Source: Aldehydirespirator sp965220485 (GTDB lineage: Bacteria; Actinomycetota; Acidimicrobiia; Acidimicrobiales; Aldehydirespiratoraceae). Taken from it: a stretch of DNA of 64,000 nt. The position numbers and the translations under genes were made by a program. A model generated the notes under the pieces. The model made no database searches. It was given only the letters and a program-made list of their open reading frames with translations, and had not been told where the DNA came from. This document shows positions 9,602 to 18,256 of the stretch, piece after piece. How positions within the stretch are numbered: position 1 is the stretch's first letter; every line of letters starts with the position of its first letter. The stretch covers positions 992,001 through 1,056,000 of the forward strand of contig OZ244832.1 of the NCBI GenBank assembly GCA_965220485.1, given 5' to 3'.

Positions 9602-9757
9602 GCCCACAATCGTGGCACACCGCTTGTGAACCAGCCCCCTCCCACCGGGTCACGATCGGCGATGGTGTCGCGGATGGGTTCGCTGCACGCGATAGGGGAG
9701 CCACAGGTTGCGTGGCTACCCTCCTGAGCCGCTGCTCACTCGGCTCTTGAGGTACAA

Positions 9758-10954
9758 ATGGCAGGGAACAGGCACTATTACATCGAGTCGTTCGACACGG
9801 TCCGGCTGACTTCGTTCCGTGCCGCCCAGTCGCCCTTTGCCGCCCGGTACGTCACTGATCAGACGATCTTCGGCATGTACTGCGATCGCCTGTATCCCCT
9901 CAAGATGGCCCCTGACGAGGACCCGATTCCCAACTACTGGAAGCTGCGCCGCGGCGTCATGTTGTACGACGTCCCGGAGAAGCCGCTCGAGATCGTCGGC
10001 CCTGATTCGGCTAGGCTGCTCGAGAGAGTCCTCACGTGCAGAATCGAGACGCTCGCAGTAGGGCGGGCTCGCTACGGCCTCGCCTGCCATGAGGACGGCA
10101 CCATTCTGATGGATGGCGTAGTCATGCGGCTCGCGCCGGATCGCTTCTGGTATGTCAAGGCGAACGGCGAGTTCGCGAGCTGGCTCGGGGCGAACGCCAG
10201 CGGGCTCGATGCAGAAGTTCTCGATCCGGATTCACGAGTCCTGCAGATTCAGGGACCGAATTCGCTCGATGTGCTGGACGCGGCCATAGACGGCGGGCTG
10301 TCGGCCGACTTCAAGTACTTCCACGCCGATTTCTTCGACGTGTGCGGCCAGAGGCTGTGGGTATCGCGCACCGGGTGGACAGGGGAGGTGGGAATCGAGA
10401 TCTACTGCAACAGCAGCCCAGAGCCCACCGACCACGACGCTCTCTGGGACGACCTGCTCACCTGCGGCGAGCCCTTCGGCATGGAGTTCAGCTCCTCGTC
10501 GTCGATGGGCATCCGGCGCATCGAGTCCGGGATCCTCGACAACGGCAGCGACATCGAGCCGGACCTGACGCCGTACGGTGCCGGCCTCGGGCAGTTCGTC
10601 AGACTCGACAAAGAGGACTTCATCGGCCGAGGCGCGCTGGAGACAGCCGATCGCAGCCAGCTCCTGTTCGGCCTGGTCTGTGCCACCGCGGCGCCCGACG
10701 CCGGCATGCGCGTCCACTTCGACAACGGTCCGGTCGGGCACATAACGATCGGAACGTGGTCGCCCACGCTGGACACCGGCGTCGGCTACGTGCGCTTCGA
10801 TCGGCCAATACCGGACGATGACTGGCTCGGCAAGACGGTGTTCCTGCACGACCACGACGGAACGCCACGCGAGGCGACCGTGGACACGCTGCCGTTCGTC
10901 GACAAGGACAAGCAGCTGCCCCGCGTCGTATGGAGAGCGATCCAGTCGCGGTGA
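9758..10954 (+). CDS. GcvT-family folate-dependent aminomethyl/methyltransferase (DmdA-like)
   Basis: A 398-residue GcvT-fold protein. Family landmarks are RRGVMLYDVPEKPLEIVGPD near residues 68-85, LQIQGPNSLDVLDA near 165, SRTGWTGEVGIEIYC near 205 and the C-terminal barrel domain with GHITIGTWSPTLDTGVGYV near 330. These proteins transfer a one-carbon group to tetrahydrofolate. The family includes the glycine-cleavage T protein and DMSP demethylase DmdA, and this gene is distinct from the true gcvT at 50506. It heads an operon with an amidohydrolase (4-bp gap) and an acyl-CoA dehydrogenase, suggesting demethylation/degradation of a small methylated compound. GAGG precedes the ATG. Confidence 0.7.
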   Translation: MAGNRHYYIESFDTVRLTSFRAAQSPFAARYVTDQTIFGMYCDRLYPLKMAPDEDPIPNYWKLRRGVMLYDVPEKPLEIVGPDSARLLERVLTCRIETLAVGRARYGLACHEDGTILMDGVVMRLAPDRFWYVKANGEFASWLGANASGLDAEVLDPDSRVLQIQGPNSLDVLDAAIDGGLSADFKYFHADFFDVCGQRLWVSRTGWTGEVGIEIYCNSSPEPTDHDALWDDLLTCGEPFGMEFSSSSSMGIRRIESGILDNGSDIEPDLTPYGAGLGQFVRLDKEDFIGRGALETADRSQLLFGLVCATAAPDAGMRVHFDNGPVGHITIGTWSPTLDTGVGYVRFDRPIPDDDWLGKTVFLHDHDGTPREATVDTLPFVDKDKQLPRVVWRAIQSR

Positions 10955-10958
10955 CCTG

Positions 10959-11960
10959 ATGGATCTGAACCGGTTCGACTGGTTGGCGCTGCGCCGGGAG
11001 GAGGCTTGCGATCCGGAACGGTTGATCGTCGATGCGCACCAGCACTTGTGGGAGGGGCGCCTGGGCACCTACCTGGCGCCGCAACTGCTTGAGGATCTGA
11101 CCGGCACGCACAACGTCGTGAAGACCGTGTTCGTGGACTGCATGTCTAACTACGACAGCGAGTGTGCCGAGCACATGCAGCCGGTCGGCGAGACGGCGTT
11201 CGTTGCCAGCCAGGCCGACTCGCTCGACGCTGCGGGCGGGCCGACCATCGCCGGGATCGTCAGCCACGCCAATCTGATGCTGGGCAGCGCCGTCGAGGAG
11301 GTTCTCGCCGCCCATGATGCGGCCAGCAAGGGCCGGTTCCGGGGGATCAGGCACGCCACCGGCTGGGACGCCAACGACGAGGTCCGCAACAGCCACAGCC
11401 GACCGTTCCAGCACATGATGGGCACCGACGAGTTCCGGGCCGGCGCCCGCCAGCTCGCCCGGATGGGCTTCAGCTTCGATGCCTGGCTGTTCCATCCCCA
11501 GCTCCCGGAACTGGCCGCCCTAGCCGAGGCCGTCCCAGAGTTGGCGATCGTGCTCAACCATCTGGGCGGTCCGCTCGGCGTCGGCCCGTACGGCCATGAC
11601 CGCGACCGGGCCCGTGCCGACTGGAAAGTGTCGATGCGGCTGGTGGCGGGCTACCCCAACGTGGTGCTCAAGGTGGGCGGGATCGGGATGGACATGTACT
11701 ACGCCACGGGCTGGACCACGTGGGACGTACCGCCAGGCTCCGAGGAGGCGGCCGCGCACTGGGGTGACGATGTGCGGTTCTGTATCGACACCTTCGGCCC
11801 GGACCGTTGCATGTTCGAGTCCAACTTCCCGGTCGACCGGCAGTCGCTGTCATACCCGGTGCTGTGGAACGCACTGCAGATCATGGCCACCGGCTACAGC
11901 GATGCCGAGCAGGACGACTTGTTCTCGGGCACCGCGACCCGGGTATACCGGCTGCCATGA
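10959..11960 (+). CDS. Amidohydrolase family protein
   Basis: A 333-residue metal-dependent hydrolase of the amidohydrolase-2 group (TIM barrel). The metal motif VDAHQHLWEG is at residues 25-35, RGIRHATGWD near 130, and the C-terminal FGPDRCMFESNFPVD near 280 is the characteristic end segment of this group. The ATG at 10959 lies 4 bp after the preceding stop and fits the conserved N-terminus; a longer frame upstream overlaps the previous gene and was rejected. The stop overlaps an ATG (ATGA at 11957-11960) that opens a 25-codon mini-ORF copied from the next gene's start. Probably catabolic, with the neighbouring GcvT-like protein and acyl-CoA dehydrogenase. Confidence 0.8.
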   Translation: MDLNRFDWLALRREEACDPERLIVDAHQHLWEGRLGTYLAPQLLEDLTGTHNVVKTVFVDCMSNYDSECAEHMQPVGETAFVASQADSLDAAGGPTIAGIVSHANLMLGSAVEEVLAAHDAASKGRFRGIRHATGWDANDEVRNSHSRPFQHMMGTDEFRAGARQLARMGFSFDAWLFHPQLPELAALAEAVPELAIVLNHLGGPLGVGPYGHDRDRARADWKVSMRLVAGYPNVVLKVGGIGMDMYYATGWTTWDVPPGSEEAAAHWGDDVRFCIDTFGPDRCMFESNFPVDRQSLSYPVLWNALQIMATGYSDAEQDDLFSGTATRVYRLP

Positions 11961-12034
11961 GCCTCGACTCCGCCATGCACCCGGCACGTGATCGACTGGC
12001 AAGCCGACACGCAGGTCGGCACAAGCTGCCATGA
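11957..12034 (+). repeat. 74-bp duplicated gene junction giving a 25-codon coupled mini-ORF
   Basis: The start of the acyl-CoA dehydrogenase gene (GCTGCCATGAGCCTCGACT) occurs twice, at 11951 and 12025. The first copy encodes 25 residues beginning MSLDSAMHPARDRL and ending GRHKLP. Its ATG overlaps the amidohydrolase stop and its own TGA overlaps the true ATG at 12031, so ribosomes could pass from gene to gene through it. The copy has diverged at several positions. Confidence 0.75.
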
Positions 12035-13143
12035 GCCTCGACTTCGCCATGCGCCCCGAGTGGGAGGATCTGCGATCCCGGGCCCGGGCCGCAGCCGAGC
12101 AGGGCGTAGCCGACCACGGCCGGTGGAACGACTCGTGGATCAACGGGCACTCCAAGGAGTTCTCCAGGATCCTGGCGGCTGAGGGCTGGATCGGGATGAC
12201 CTGGCCGACCGAGTTCGGCGGGGGCGGCCGCCCCGGCATCGAGCGCATCATCATGGCCGAGGAGATGATCAGCGTCGGCGCACCGATCGCGGCGAGCTGG
12301 TTCGCCGACCGGCAGATGGGTCCGTCTATCTACACCTACGGCACCGGCCGCCAGAAGGCCGAGTTCCTCCCCGGGATGCTGTCGGGCGAGGCCTCATGGT
12401 GCATAGGGATGAGCGAGCCCGATGCCGGGTCCGATCTGGCTGCCCTGAAGACGTCCGCAGTGCGAGACGGCGACCGCTACGTGGTCAACGGCCAGAAGAT
12501 CTGGACCAGCGGAGCCGCCAGCGCCGAGTACTGCTACATCATCTGCCGCACCGACAGCTCCGGCCCGCCCCACATAGGTCTCAGCGAGCTGATCGTGCCC
12601 ATGGGGCTGCCGGGCATCGAGGTGCGCACCGTACGCGACATGGTGGGCAACCAGCACTTCTGCGAGATCTTCCTAACCGATGTGCGGGTGCCGGTCGACA
12701 ACCTCGTAGGCACTGACGGCGGAGCGTTCAAGCAGACCATGGTGCAGCTCGGCTACGAGCGGGGAGGCATCGACCGGCTGGTGTCCAACCGGCCGCTGTA
12801 CGACCTCGCCCTCGATCACGCCGACCTGGCTGACCCGCAGACACGCCAGGAGATCGCGGCCATCGAGACCGGCTACCGGCTTGGGCGGCTCATGGTCTAC
12901 CGCGGCGCTCTGGGCCAGGGCCCGGCCGAGTTCAGCGCGGGCACCAAGGCGTTCTGCACCGAACACGAGCAGCGGGTGGCCCAGTTCGCGGCCAGGGTGC
13001 TCGGCCCGGCCGCCACCGTGGGCGACACCCTGCCCAGCGCCATCTGTTACGCCCCGGCGTACACCATCCAGGGCGGCACGTCGGCCATCCTGCGTAACAT
13101 CCTCGGCGAACGCGTGCTAGGCCTGCCCCGCGAGCCCCGATAG
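12031..13143 (+). CDS. Acyl-CoA dehydrogenase
   Basis: A 370-residue FAD-dependent acyl-CoA dehydrogenase. Hallmarks are GMTWPTEFGGGGRPGIER near residue 55, the FAD/substrate segment GMSEPDAGSDLAALKT near residue 130, VNGQKIWTSGA near 152 and the C-terminal IQGGTSAILRNILGERVLG near 350. It catalyses alpha,beta-dehydrogenation of an acyl-CoA and passes electrons to ETF. It is translationally coupled through a duplicated mini-ORF to the amidohydrolase upstream. The start at 12031 is the second of two nearly identical ATG contexts; only this one leads into the full domain. Confidence 0.9.
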   Translation: MSLDFAMRPEWEDLRSRARAAAEQGVADHGRWNDSWINGHSKEFSRILAAEGWIGMTWPTEFGGGGRPGIERIIMAEEMISVGAPIAASWFADRQMGPSIYTYGTGRQKAEFLPGMLSGEASWCIGMSEPDAGSDLAALKTSAVRDGDRYVVNGQKIWTSGAASAEYCYIICRTDSSGPPHIGLSELIVPMGLPGIEVRTVRDMVGNQHFCEIFLTDVRVPVDNLVGTDGGAFKQTMVQLGYERGGIDRLVSNRPLYDLALDHADLADPQTRQEIAAIETGYRLGRLMVYRGALGQGPAEFSAGTKAFCTEHEQRVAQFAARVLGPAATVGDTLPSAICYAPAYTIQGGTSAILRNILGERVLGLPREPR

Positions 13144-13165
13144 CGCCCGGCCACCACCCCTCGGC

Positions 13166-13218
13166 GATTTCTTGGGCCGAGTATTGTGCCTCTACGGCAC
13201 AATAACCGACCGAGATCC
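13166..13218. repeat. Dispersed hairpin repeat (TTGTGTGCC family), single copy
   Basis: GGCGATTTCTTGGGCCGAG, then TATTGTGCC/GGCACAATA arms around TCTAC, then CCGAGATCC. It forms a clean hairpin between the convergent 3' ends of the acyl-CoA dehydrogenase and the SDR, so it may end transcription in both directions. The same motif occurs three times in tandem at 24011-24194 and in part at 55622-55672. Confidence 0.65.
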
Positions 13219-13227
13219 GCGTGATGG

Positions 13228-13998
13228 CTACTCGGGGGTGACGTAGGCGGCGGTCAGGCCGCCGTCTACCAGCAGGTTGGCGCCGGTCATGTACGACGAG
13301 TCGTCGGATGCGAGGAACAGGGCGGCCGCGGCCATCTCGGTGGCCTCGCCGAATCGGCCCATGGGCACGTGCACCAGCCGACGCTGGCGCTTCTCGGTGG
13401 TGTCGAGGTACGACATGAGCAGCTCGGTGCGCAGCGGCCCCGGCGACAGGGCGTTGACCCGGATGTTCTCCCGGGCGTGGATCACCGCCAACTCGCGGGT
13501 CATCGACAGCACCGCTCCCTTGGAGGCGGTGTAGGCGATCTGGGGGGTGGCCGCGCCCACCGACGCCACGAACGACGCGGTGTTGATGATCGAGCCGCCG
13601 CCGGCCCGGCGCATGGCCGGGATCTGGTGCCGGCAGCCGTACAGCACGCCCTTGAGGTTGACCGCCAGCGTCTTGTCGATCGTCGCCTCGGTGGTGGCCA
13701 TGGCGTCGGCGTCGTCGGCCAGCATGATCCCGGCATTGTTGAAGGCGATGTCCAGGCGTCCGTAGGTGGCCTCCGCGGTCTTGACCGCCAGCGCGACCTC
13801 GGCGTCGTCGGAAACGTCGGCATGCACCGCGGTGGCCTCGCCCCCGGCAGCACGGATCAACTCGACGGTCTCGTGGTTGGCCTCGACGATGTCGGCCGCG
13901 ACGATCCTGGCGCCCTCCTCGGCGAAGCGCAGCGCAGTGGCCCGCCCGATGCCGCTGGCCGTGCCGGTGATCAGCGCGACCTTGCCCTCAAGTCTCAT
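13228..13998 (-). CDS. SDR family oxidoreductase
   Basis: A 256-residue classical short-chain dehydrogenase/reductase. It has the cofactor motif TGTASGIGRA (residues 11-20), NNAG near residue 90, the catalytic Ser in the INTASFVAS strand and Tyr-x-x-x-Lys in YTASKGA near 158. The C-terminal LASDDSSYMTGANLLVDGG is standard for NAD(P)-dependent SDRs with a wide substrate range. The acidic end of the second strand (VAADIVEAN) suggests NAD preference. It starts at ATG 13998. A GC-rich palindrome (GGCTCCGCGGAGCC, 14043-14056) lies upstream. The substrate is not predictable. Confidence 0.88.
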   Translation of the reverse strand: MRLEGKVALITGTASGIGRATALRFAEEGARIVAADIVEANHETVELIRAAGGEATAVHADVSDDAEVALAVKTAEATYGRLDIAFNNAGIMLADDADAMATTEATIDKTLAVNLKGVLYGCRHQIPAMRRAGGGSIINTASFVASVGAATPQIAYTASKGAVLSMTRELAVIHARENIRVNALSPGPLRTELLMSYLDTTEKRQRRLVHVPMGRFGEATEMAAAALFLASDDSSYMTGANLLVDGGLTAAYVTPE

Positions 13999-14155
13999 GG
14001 CCGTTCCCTTCGATAGGCTCGTGGCGCAGCGTGCGGAGGCCGGGCTCCGCGGAGCCTACGCGGTTCGTCCGCGGGTGATGGTGGACTCTGAACTACCCCC
14101 GACTTTGCCACCCACACGGTGGACAACTGCGGGAAGTTCGGTCAACCCGGTCTTT

Positions 14156-15112
14156 TCAGAGGATCAGATCGGTGACCAGGCCGGCGGCAACGGCCACGGC
14201 GAACACGTAGCCGAAGAACGCAGCCACGAGACGGCCCCGGGCCACTTTGGTGAGCAGCGCGAACTCGGGGATATTGGCGCCTGCGCCGGCGATGACCAGG
14301 GCCACGATGGCCCCGGCGCCGGCTCCGCTGTCGTGGAGGGCGTCGCCGATAGGCAGGAACATCTCGGTACCTAAGTACAGCGGGACGCCCGCGGCTGCGG
14401 CGGCGGGAACGGCCAGCGGGTTGTCAGCACCGGCGATGCCCGCAACCACATCGGCGGGGACCAGCAGGCTGATGACGAGACCGATGCCCACGCCGATGGC
14501 GATCAGCCAGGCCATGCTCCGCAGCAGGGCCATCGCGCGGCGCCACGCATGCCCGGCCTCGACCTGCCAACCGGCCCACGGTTCCGGGTCGGGAGACGCG
14601 CAGGGTGGAGACGAGCAGGGCGACGGCAGTGGCGACGATTGCGGTCCCGTCGGCGCGGGCCGGCCCCGGACCGGCGCGTCGACCAGGGCGGGCACCGGCT
14701 TGAGGTGCGGGGTGATGTCGGCCGCGTCCACGATGAGGGCCAGCAGGAAGGCCGCCGCGAAGGCGGTGGCCACGTAGAGGGTCGCCCCTGTCGGTCCGAT
14801 GATGATGGCCAGGACGCCCACCAGCACGGGATCGATCACCGGCGCAGCGAAGACGAAGGCCGCATAGCCGGCGGGACGCACCCCGGCCTGGCGCATGCCC
14901 ACCAGCACCGGGATGGCCGAGTAGGTGCAGAACGGCGTGACGAACCCCAGGGCGATGCCCTTGAGCGCAGCCCGGCGGGGCGGCCCGCCCATCCACCGGA
15001 GGGTGGTTGCGTCGCCCAGCCAGCGTTGCAGCAGGGTGACACCGAACGTGACTCCTAACAGCAGCGCGATCATCTCCGCCACCAGCACGGCCGCCCCCGA
15101 CACTGAGGTCAT
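14156..15112 (-). CDS. Permease of the YraQ/ArsP (PF03773-like) family
   Basis: A 318-residue integral membrane permease with about eight membrane segments and a hydrophilic, Pro-rich middle loop (residues ~145-175). The signature GFVTPFCTYSAIPVLVGM near residue 60 corresponds to the conserved TPFC-x-x-S motif of ArsP/YraQ permeases, and GAGANIPEFALL near 285 is the matching motif in the second half. Members export organoarsenicals or are of unknown role. It overlaps the upstream arsR-type gene by 4 bp, so the regulator and permease form one operon controlled by a metalloid- or metal-responsive repressor. The actual ligand is an inference. Confidence 0.78.
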   Translation of the reverse strand: MTSVSGAAVLVAEMIALLLGVTFGVTLLQRWLGDATTLRWMGGPPRRAALKGIALGFVTPFCTYSAIPVLVGMRQAGVRPAGYAAFVFAAPVIDPVLVGVLAIIIGPTGATLYVATAFAAAFLLALIVDAADITPHLKPVPALVDAPVRGRPAPTGPQSSPLPSPCSSPPCASPDPEPWAGWQVEAGHAWRRAMALLRSMAWLIAIGVGIGLVISLLVPADVVAGIAGADNPLAVPAAAAAGVPLYLGTEMFLPIGDALHDSGAGAGAIVALVIAGAGANIPEFALLTKVARGRLVAAFFGYVFAVAVAAGLVTDLIL

Positions 15113-15441
15113 CGCCGATCGGACCCCATGATGCGGGCGGCCGCCTCCGGCAGTTCCTTCAGGCAGGCAGAATTGACGGTGACCAGCGTCCGGGTGCCGT
15201 CGGCCCGCAGGAAGACAAACCGCTCCTCGGCCAGGATCCGGAGATGGTGCGACACCGTCGACTGGCCCACACCGACACGGGCGACGATCTCACCCACCGT
15301 CATAGTCCGACCCGCCGTCGCCACCACGTGCAGCACCAGCAGCCGGGTGCTGTCGGCCAGGCACCGGAACCAGGAGGCGTAGTCGTCGGCATCTTCGGGC
15401 GAGAGAGCCGACGCTTCTGGATTCTTGGAGCGCTCATTCAT
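15109..15441 (-). CDS. ArsR-family transcriptional repressor
   Basis: A 110-residue winged-helix regulator. It has LADSTRLLVLHVV at the first helix, a recognition segment VGVGQSTVSHHLRILAEE and the beta-hairpin wing RADGTRTLVTVNS. The ATG at 15441 (MNERSKNPEAS) is preferred over one 27 bp upstream because the earlier start would place the palindromic operator inside the gene. A Cys (WFRCLADS) and a late Cys (NSACLKE) are possible sensing ligands, but no standard ArsR CVC motif is present. It probably represses the arsR-permease operon and perhaps the divergent MFS gene. Confidence 0.82.
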   Translation of the reverse strand: MNERSKNPEASALSPEDADDYASWFRCLADSTRLLVLHVVATAGRTMTVGEIVARVGVGQSTVSHHLRILAEERFVFLRADGTRTLVTVNSACLKELPEAAARIMGSDRR

Positions 15442-15446
15442 TGATA

Positions 15447-15462
15447 ATCGACGATAGTCGAT
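15447..15462. promoter_or_regulatory. Palindromic operator for the ArsR-type repressor
   Basis: ATCGAC (15447-15452) and GTCGAT (15457-15462) are perfect inverted arms around GATA, ending 6 bp upstream of the chosen arsR start. AT-containing inverted repeats at this place are normal ArsR/SmtB operators. The divergent MFS gene begins 164 bp away, so both could be controlled. Confidence 0.5.
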
Positions 15463-15625
15463 CATCATGGTGGTTGCAACCCGTCTCCCTGCACGGCGCT
15501 TGGCCGGGCCAGTCTCGCACCGTCGGTTCCACCGATCTGAGCCGACGGCGTCGTGTGGCCCATGTCACGTTGCGCGTGCTCCCGGTCCGCACTGGCGGCG
15601 CGGGTGGCGCCGGTAGCGTCGGCTG

Positions 15626-16744
15626 GTGCAGAGTCCGGTACGCCTCGTCTACCTGTTGCGACCCACCGTCAAGGTCGGCATCCTGCTCGCGGTCGGATTC
15701 AGCGTGCTGGCGTTCGTGTCGACGCCGTTCCTGCTGCCCGAGATCACCGACCACTACGACATCAGCCTCGGTGCGGCCTCGATGATCGGCGTGTTCCAGC
15801 TGAGCGGTTTCGTGATCGCCACCTGGGGCGCGGGGCGCTGCCTGCAGCCCACCGAGCCTGTTTTTGTGTCCGCGCTGCTGGCCGCCGCGGCCGCCAACCT
15901 CGTGTCGGCCTCCCTGCCCGCCTTCGCGCTGCTGGTGGCGCTGCGCCTCGTCAGCGGCGTGGCCCTGGGCCTGCTGGCCTGGTACGGCTGGGTGCAGGCC
16001 TTTGGTGACAACCGTCGCATGGGCGACGTGGCTGTGGCCGGACCCGTCGTCGGTGTGATCGCCGCGCCGCTGGTGTCGACGCTGCTCGAGGCGGGGGGAC
16101 CGCAGCTGGTGTTCGCGGTGCTGGCCGGTGTTTCGCTGGTCCCGCTCGCGTTCGGGTACCGAAGCGAGGTGCGCGAGCTGCCGAGGCAGCGCTCGCGCCA
16201 CCGGGCGGTGCCCGCGGCCCGTGTGCTCCTAGCCTGCCTCGGCCTGTTCACCCTGGGCGGATCGGCAGTGTTCATCTATGCCGTGGTGCTGGGAACCGGC
16301 GAGCCGGGGCTGTCGGTGGCGCTGGTCGCAGCCGGGTTCAGCCTCAACGCCGTCGTGGCCATCCCCGCGGCTCGCCTGAGGGCTGCCCGCAAGAGCCCGA
16401 GCCCGTGGATGGCCGCCACCGCGGGCTGTGCGATCATCGTTGCCACCACCCCCTGGCCGTGGCTGTTTCTGGGCGCCCTCGTGGTATGGGGGTTCTTCTT
16501 CTGGGCCGCGATACCGGGTGTGTTCGAGGTGCTGGCCACCCGCTCGCACTATCCCGAGGAGCGCGTCGGCGACGCTCAGGCGCTCATGGCCGCTGGCCGG
16601 GCCGGCGGGCCGCTGCTCGGGGGCCTGCTCATCGACAGCGCCGGGGCCACGGTCCTGGGCATAGTCGGCAGCGGCCTGATGCTGCTCGCCGCCATCGGAG
16701 TGTTCACCACCAGAACCGTCGCCCAGCCCTTCAAGAACCGCTGA
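15626..16744 (+). CDS. MFS transporter
   Basis: A 372-residue major facilitator superfamily protein with about 12 hydrophobic segments (for example VKVGILLAVGFSVLAFVSTP near the start, LVVWGFFFWAAIPGVFEVLA near 285). It has RLVSGVALGLLAWYGWVQA in the fourth helix region and a loop rich in Arg in the middle (SEVRELPRQRSRHR). It is shorter than many MFS proteins but shows both halves. It starts at GTG 15626, divergent from arsR. Its last codons (TVAQPFKNR, then TGA) are the founding unit of the 34-bp array that follows. An efflux role is plausible; the substrate is unknown. Confidence 0.8.
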   Translation: MQSPVRLVYLLRPTVKVGILLAVGFSVLAFVSTPFLLPEITDHYDISLGAASMIGVFQLSGFVIATWGAGRCLQPTEPVFVSALLAAAAANLVSASLPAFALLVALRLVSGVALGLLAWYGWVQAFGDNRRMGDVAVAGPVVGVIAAPLVSTLLEAGGPQLVFAVLAGVSLVPLAFGYRSEVRELPRQRSRHRAVPAARVLLACLGLFTLGGSAVFIYAVVLGTGEPGLSVALVAAGFSLNAVVAIPAARLRAARKSPSPWMAATAGCAIIVATTPWPWLFLGALVVWGFFFWAAIPGVFEVLATRSHYPEERVGDAQALMAAGRAGGPLLGGLLIDSAGATVLGIVGSGLMLLAAIGVFTTRTVAQPFKNR

Positions 16745-17329
16745 GCACACCGTCGCCCAGCCCTTCAAGAACCGCCGAGCACACCGTCGCCCAGCCCTTC
16801 GAGAACCGCCAACCGAACGGTCGCCCAGCCCTTCAAGAACCGCCGAGCACACCGTCGCCCAGCCCTTCGAGAACCGCTAACCGAACGGTCGCCCAGCCCT
16901 TCAAGAACCGCCGAGCACACCGTCGCCCAGCCCTTCGAGAACCGCTAACCGAACGGTCGCCCAGCCCTTCAAGAACCGCCGAGCACACCATCGCCCAGCC
17001 CTTCGAGAACCGCTAACCGAACGGTCGCCCAGCCCTTCAAGAACCGCCGAGCACACCATCGCCCAGCCCTTCGAGAACCGCTAACCGAACGGTCGCCCAG
17101 CCCTTCAAGAACCGCCGAGCACACCATCGCCCAGCCCTTCGAGAACCGCTAACCGAACGGTCGCCCAGCCCTTCAAGAACCGCCGAGCACACCATCGCCC
17201 AGCCCTTCGAGAACCGCTAACCGAACGGTCGCCCAGCCCTTCAAGAACCGCCGAGCACACCGTCGCCCAGCCCTTCGAGAACCGCTAACCGAACGGTCGC
17301 CCAGCCCTTGGAGAACCGCCGACCGGCCG
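16718..17329. repeat. Tandem array of eighteen 34-bp units grown from the 3' end of the MFS gene
   Basis: Starting inside the last codons of the MFS gene, GTCGCCCAGCCCTTCAAGAA is repeated every 34 bp to 17329 (18 units). Two unit types, ending GCCGAGCACACC and GCTAACCGAACG, mostly alternate, giving a 68-bp higher-order period. The first unit contains the MFS stop (CGCTGA) and the last has TTGGAG in place of TTCGAG. No unique spacers are present, so this is not CRISPR. It fills the whole gap to the aldolase gene at 17346; no gene is seen in it. Confidence 0.95.
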
Positions 17330-17345
17330 GCGCTACGATCCGGCC

Positions 17346-18149
17346 ATGACCTCTGAGCACTACACCGACGGCGAGCCCGAACTGGAGCCGCTGTGGTACC
17401 TGCCCACCTTCGACACGGTGGAGGAGGAGCGCCAACACCGCAAGCAGCGCCTGGCCGCCACCTACCGGATCTTCGCCAAGCTCGGGTTCGAAGACGGCGC
17501 GGTAGGTGCCGCGGGCCACGTCACCGTGCGGGATCCCGAGAACCCCGAGACGTTCTGGGTCAATCCGTGGGGAGTCCCGTTCTCCCACATCACGACCTCG
17601 AGCCTGATCCGTGTGGACTCCGACGGCAACATCGCCGACGGCGAGGGCGCGCTGTTGAACGGCGCGGCCTTCGCGATCCACTCACAGATACACGCCGCCC
17701 GCCCCGACGTGATCGCCGCCGCGCACTCCCACTCCATGCACGGCAAGACGTTCTCAGCGCTGGGACGGCCGCTGCGGCCCCTGACCCAGGACGCCTGCGC
17801 CTTCTACAACGACCACGTGATCTTCGACGGCTACAGCGGCGTGGTGATGGAACTGGACGAGGGCAAGCGCATCGCGGCCGCGTTGAGCGACTGCAAGGCG
17901 GCCATCCTGCAGAACCACGGTTTGCTCACGGTGGGCGCCTCCGTCGATGCCGCCGCGGGGGCGTTTGTGGCCATGGACCGGGCCTGCCAGTCGCAGCTGA
18001 TGGCCGAGGCCGCGGGCGACCCGATCGACATCCCCTACGATGTCGCCCGCCACACCTACGGCATGGTCGGCAGCGGCCTGGCCATGTGGTTCACCTTCCA
18101 GCCCCTCTACACCGAGATAGTCCAAGAACAGCCTGACCTGCTCGACTGA
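17346..18149 (+). CDS. Class II aldolase/adducin family protein
   Basis: A 267-residue zinc-dependent class II aldolase/adducin-type protein (fuculose-phosphate aldolase/ribulose-phosphate epimerase fold). The metal-site His residues are in AAAHSHSMHGKT near residue 125 and ILQNHGLLTVG near 190. GAAGHVTVRDPENPETFWVN near 55 is the usual N-terminal substrate loop. Members cleave or decarboxylate sugar phosphates or related acids; the substrate is not assigned. The ATG at 17346 follows the 34-bp array by 16 bp, so the array occupies the promoter/leader region. Confidence 0.85.
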   Translation: MTSEHYTDGEPELEPLWYLPTFDTVEEERQHRKQRLAATYRIFAKLGFEDGAVGAAGHVTVRDPENPETFWVNPWGVPFSHITTSSLIRVDSDGNIADGEGALLNGAAFAIHSQIHAARPDVIAAAHSHSMHGKTFSALGRPLRPLTQDACAFYNDHVIFDGYSGVVMELDEGKRIAAALSDCKAAILQNHGLLTVGASVDAAAGAFVAMDRACQSQLMAEAAGDPIDIPYDVARHTYGMVGSGLAMWFTFQPLYTEIVQEQPDLLD

Positions 18150-18256
18150 CCCCCGGTCAGAACCAGGCCGTCGTCACAGCCGTCATTCTCATCGCGTTTC
18201 TTGTCATATACGCAAATTTTCGCGATACACAGCGCAAATCGGTGGGAGGGGGAGGT

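Noticed and set aside
16718..17329. CRISPR-like array
   Set aside because: Units are directly adjacent copies of each other with no unique spacers, no leader and no cas genes nearby; the other arrays (22852, 24011, 48467) fail for the same reason.
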